Of a stretch of DNA of 64,000 bases, positions 63,396 to 64,000 are shown piece after piece (position 1 is the stretch's first letter; the number at the start of each line of letters is the position of its first letter). The notes beneath the pieces are model-generated. The model saw only the letters and a program-made list of their open reading frames with translations, was not told where the DNA came from and did not search any database. Origin of the DNA: Rheinheimera sp. EpRS3. Lineage in GTDB: Bacteria > Pseudomonadota > Gammaproteobacteria > Enterobacterales > Alteromonadaceae. A program made the translations under genes and the position numbers. Where the stretch lies: positions 682,001-746,000 of the forward strand of contig NZ_LNQS01000008.1 of NCBI RefSeq assembly GCF_001513785.1, given 5' to 3'.

Positions 63396-64000
63396 ATGCT
63401 TAAGCTATTGGTCATAGAAGCCAGCCCCCGCGGTGAGCAATCGGTATCACACAACATGACGCGGCGTTTCGTGCATGACTGGGTTACAGCCCACGCCGAT
63501 GGCAAAGTCATCCACCGCAACCTTTTGGAGACTAAACTCCGGTTTGTCGACAACGCCTGGTTGCAAGCGTACTTCACACCTGCGGATAAACAGTCGCCCG
63601 GGATGGCAGACGCGCTGCGCCTATCAGACGAACTCGTGGAGGAATTACTCGCCGCTGATCACATTGTTATTGCAACGCCCGTGTACAACTACAATGTGCC
63701 GGCTGTCCTTAAAGCCTGGGTGGACCACATCGTTCGCAAAGGCATGACATTGGGCTTTGATGGAAGCGGACTCGTGACCGGCAAGAAAGCGACAGTACTG
63801 ATCGCATCAGGCGGTATCTATACCGAGGGATCACCCATTCAGGACCGCGACATCGCCTCCCGGTATCTGCGCCTGATCCTTGGCGTGATCGGTATCAGCG
63901 ACGTGACGCTCGTTGCTGGCGGTGGGGCGAAGGCGGTAGATTTAGGCGAGGAAACCATGCAGGGCTTCGTGGGAAAGCTCGGCGAGCAGCTTAAGCTAGC
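63396..64000 (+). CDS. azoR: FMN-dependent NADH-azoreductase (3' end outside window)
   Basis: The frame runs from the ATG at 63396 (AGGAG seven bases upstream) to the window edge, 201 codons without a stop; E. coli AzoR is 201 aa, so little is missing. Flavodoxin-like fold: [15 protein letters not shown] (FMN phosphate loop), [21 protein letters not shown], and [17 protein letters not shown]. It reduces azo compounds and quinones by two electrons. Divergent from a LysR gene of the type that controls such enzymes. G+C again higher than the left part of the window. Confidence 0.93.
   Translation, partial: MLKLLVIEASPRGEQSVSHNMTRRFVHDWVTAHADGKVIHRNLLETKLRFVDNAWLQAYFTPADKQSPGMADALRLSDELVEELLAADHIVIATPVYNYNVPAVLKAWVDHIVRKGMTLGFDGSGLVTGKKATVLIASGGIYTEGSPIQDRDIASRYLRLILGVIGISDVTLVAGGGAKAVDLGEETMQGFVGKLGEQLKL

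Overview
The window is chromosomal DNA of a gammaproteobacterium. The order glnE - ygiF - ygiM - cca - uppP - folK/folB - plsY - tsaD - rpsU - dnaG - rpoD - tRNA-Ile2 matches the region around rpoD in Escherichia coli. The accessory content (subclass B3 beta-lactamase, alternative oxidase, DUF1111 cytochrome, GspAB, integron-like cassettes) suggests an aquatic Rheinheimera/Alishewanella-type bacterium. That genus assignment is inference from gene content; no 16S or ribosomal marker beyond S21 is present.

Layout. 0-22 kb is housekeeping: the tail of a pilus-type (TcpQ-like) protein, nitrogen control (glnE), inorganic triphosphatase, SH3 protein, then an insertion relative to E. coli carrying an Lrp-type regulator with putA, a degenerate HD-GYP protein and gspAB, followed by the cca-to-rpoD block and tRNA-Ile2. 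22-36.7 kb holds a GAF-PAS protein, an MBL-fold hydrolase with a TetR regulator and twin operators, a Fur-boxed PepSY/DUF3649/DUF3325 iron operon, a very unusual secreted protein fusing a GH16 glucanase, a CBM56-like module and a di-heme oxidoreductase, an alternative oxidase, a chemoreceptor and three exported proteins (DUF4394, cupredoxin-like, DUF2891). 36.7-54.2 kb holds an ABC-F protein with a leader peptide, an RND efflux operon with its TetR regulator and twin operators, an AraC regulator, a DMT transporter, a pirin/LysR pair, a nitroreductase, a periplasmic ATP-dependent DNA ligase, a serine hydrolase, MtgA and a YihY/BrkB protein.

54.3-61.3 kb is the most plastic part. An intact B3 metallo-beta-lactamase gene is followed, 3.6 kb later, by the 3' third of a second diverged copy. 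Between them lie an orphan DUF4157 (eCIS-core) protein, a periplasmic cyclophilin and three copies of a short dispersed repeat. Next come three minus-strand genes (DUF697-like, DUF2971, a small exported protein) packed between attC-like sites: a small integron cassette array with no integrase in view. After tpm, the right end carries a divergent LysR/azoreductase pair whose base composition looks richer in G+C than the rest; azoR runs into the window edge.

How the parts work together: the proline regulator sits divergently next to a PutA that lacks its own DNA-binding domain; each TetR gene is matched by inverted repeats at its neighbouring target promoter; LysR genes sit next to quinone/azo/nitro detoxification enzymes; the iron operon has a Fur-box-like site. 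No CRISPR array, transposase, integrase or rRNA gene was recognised.
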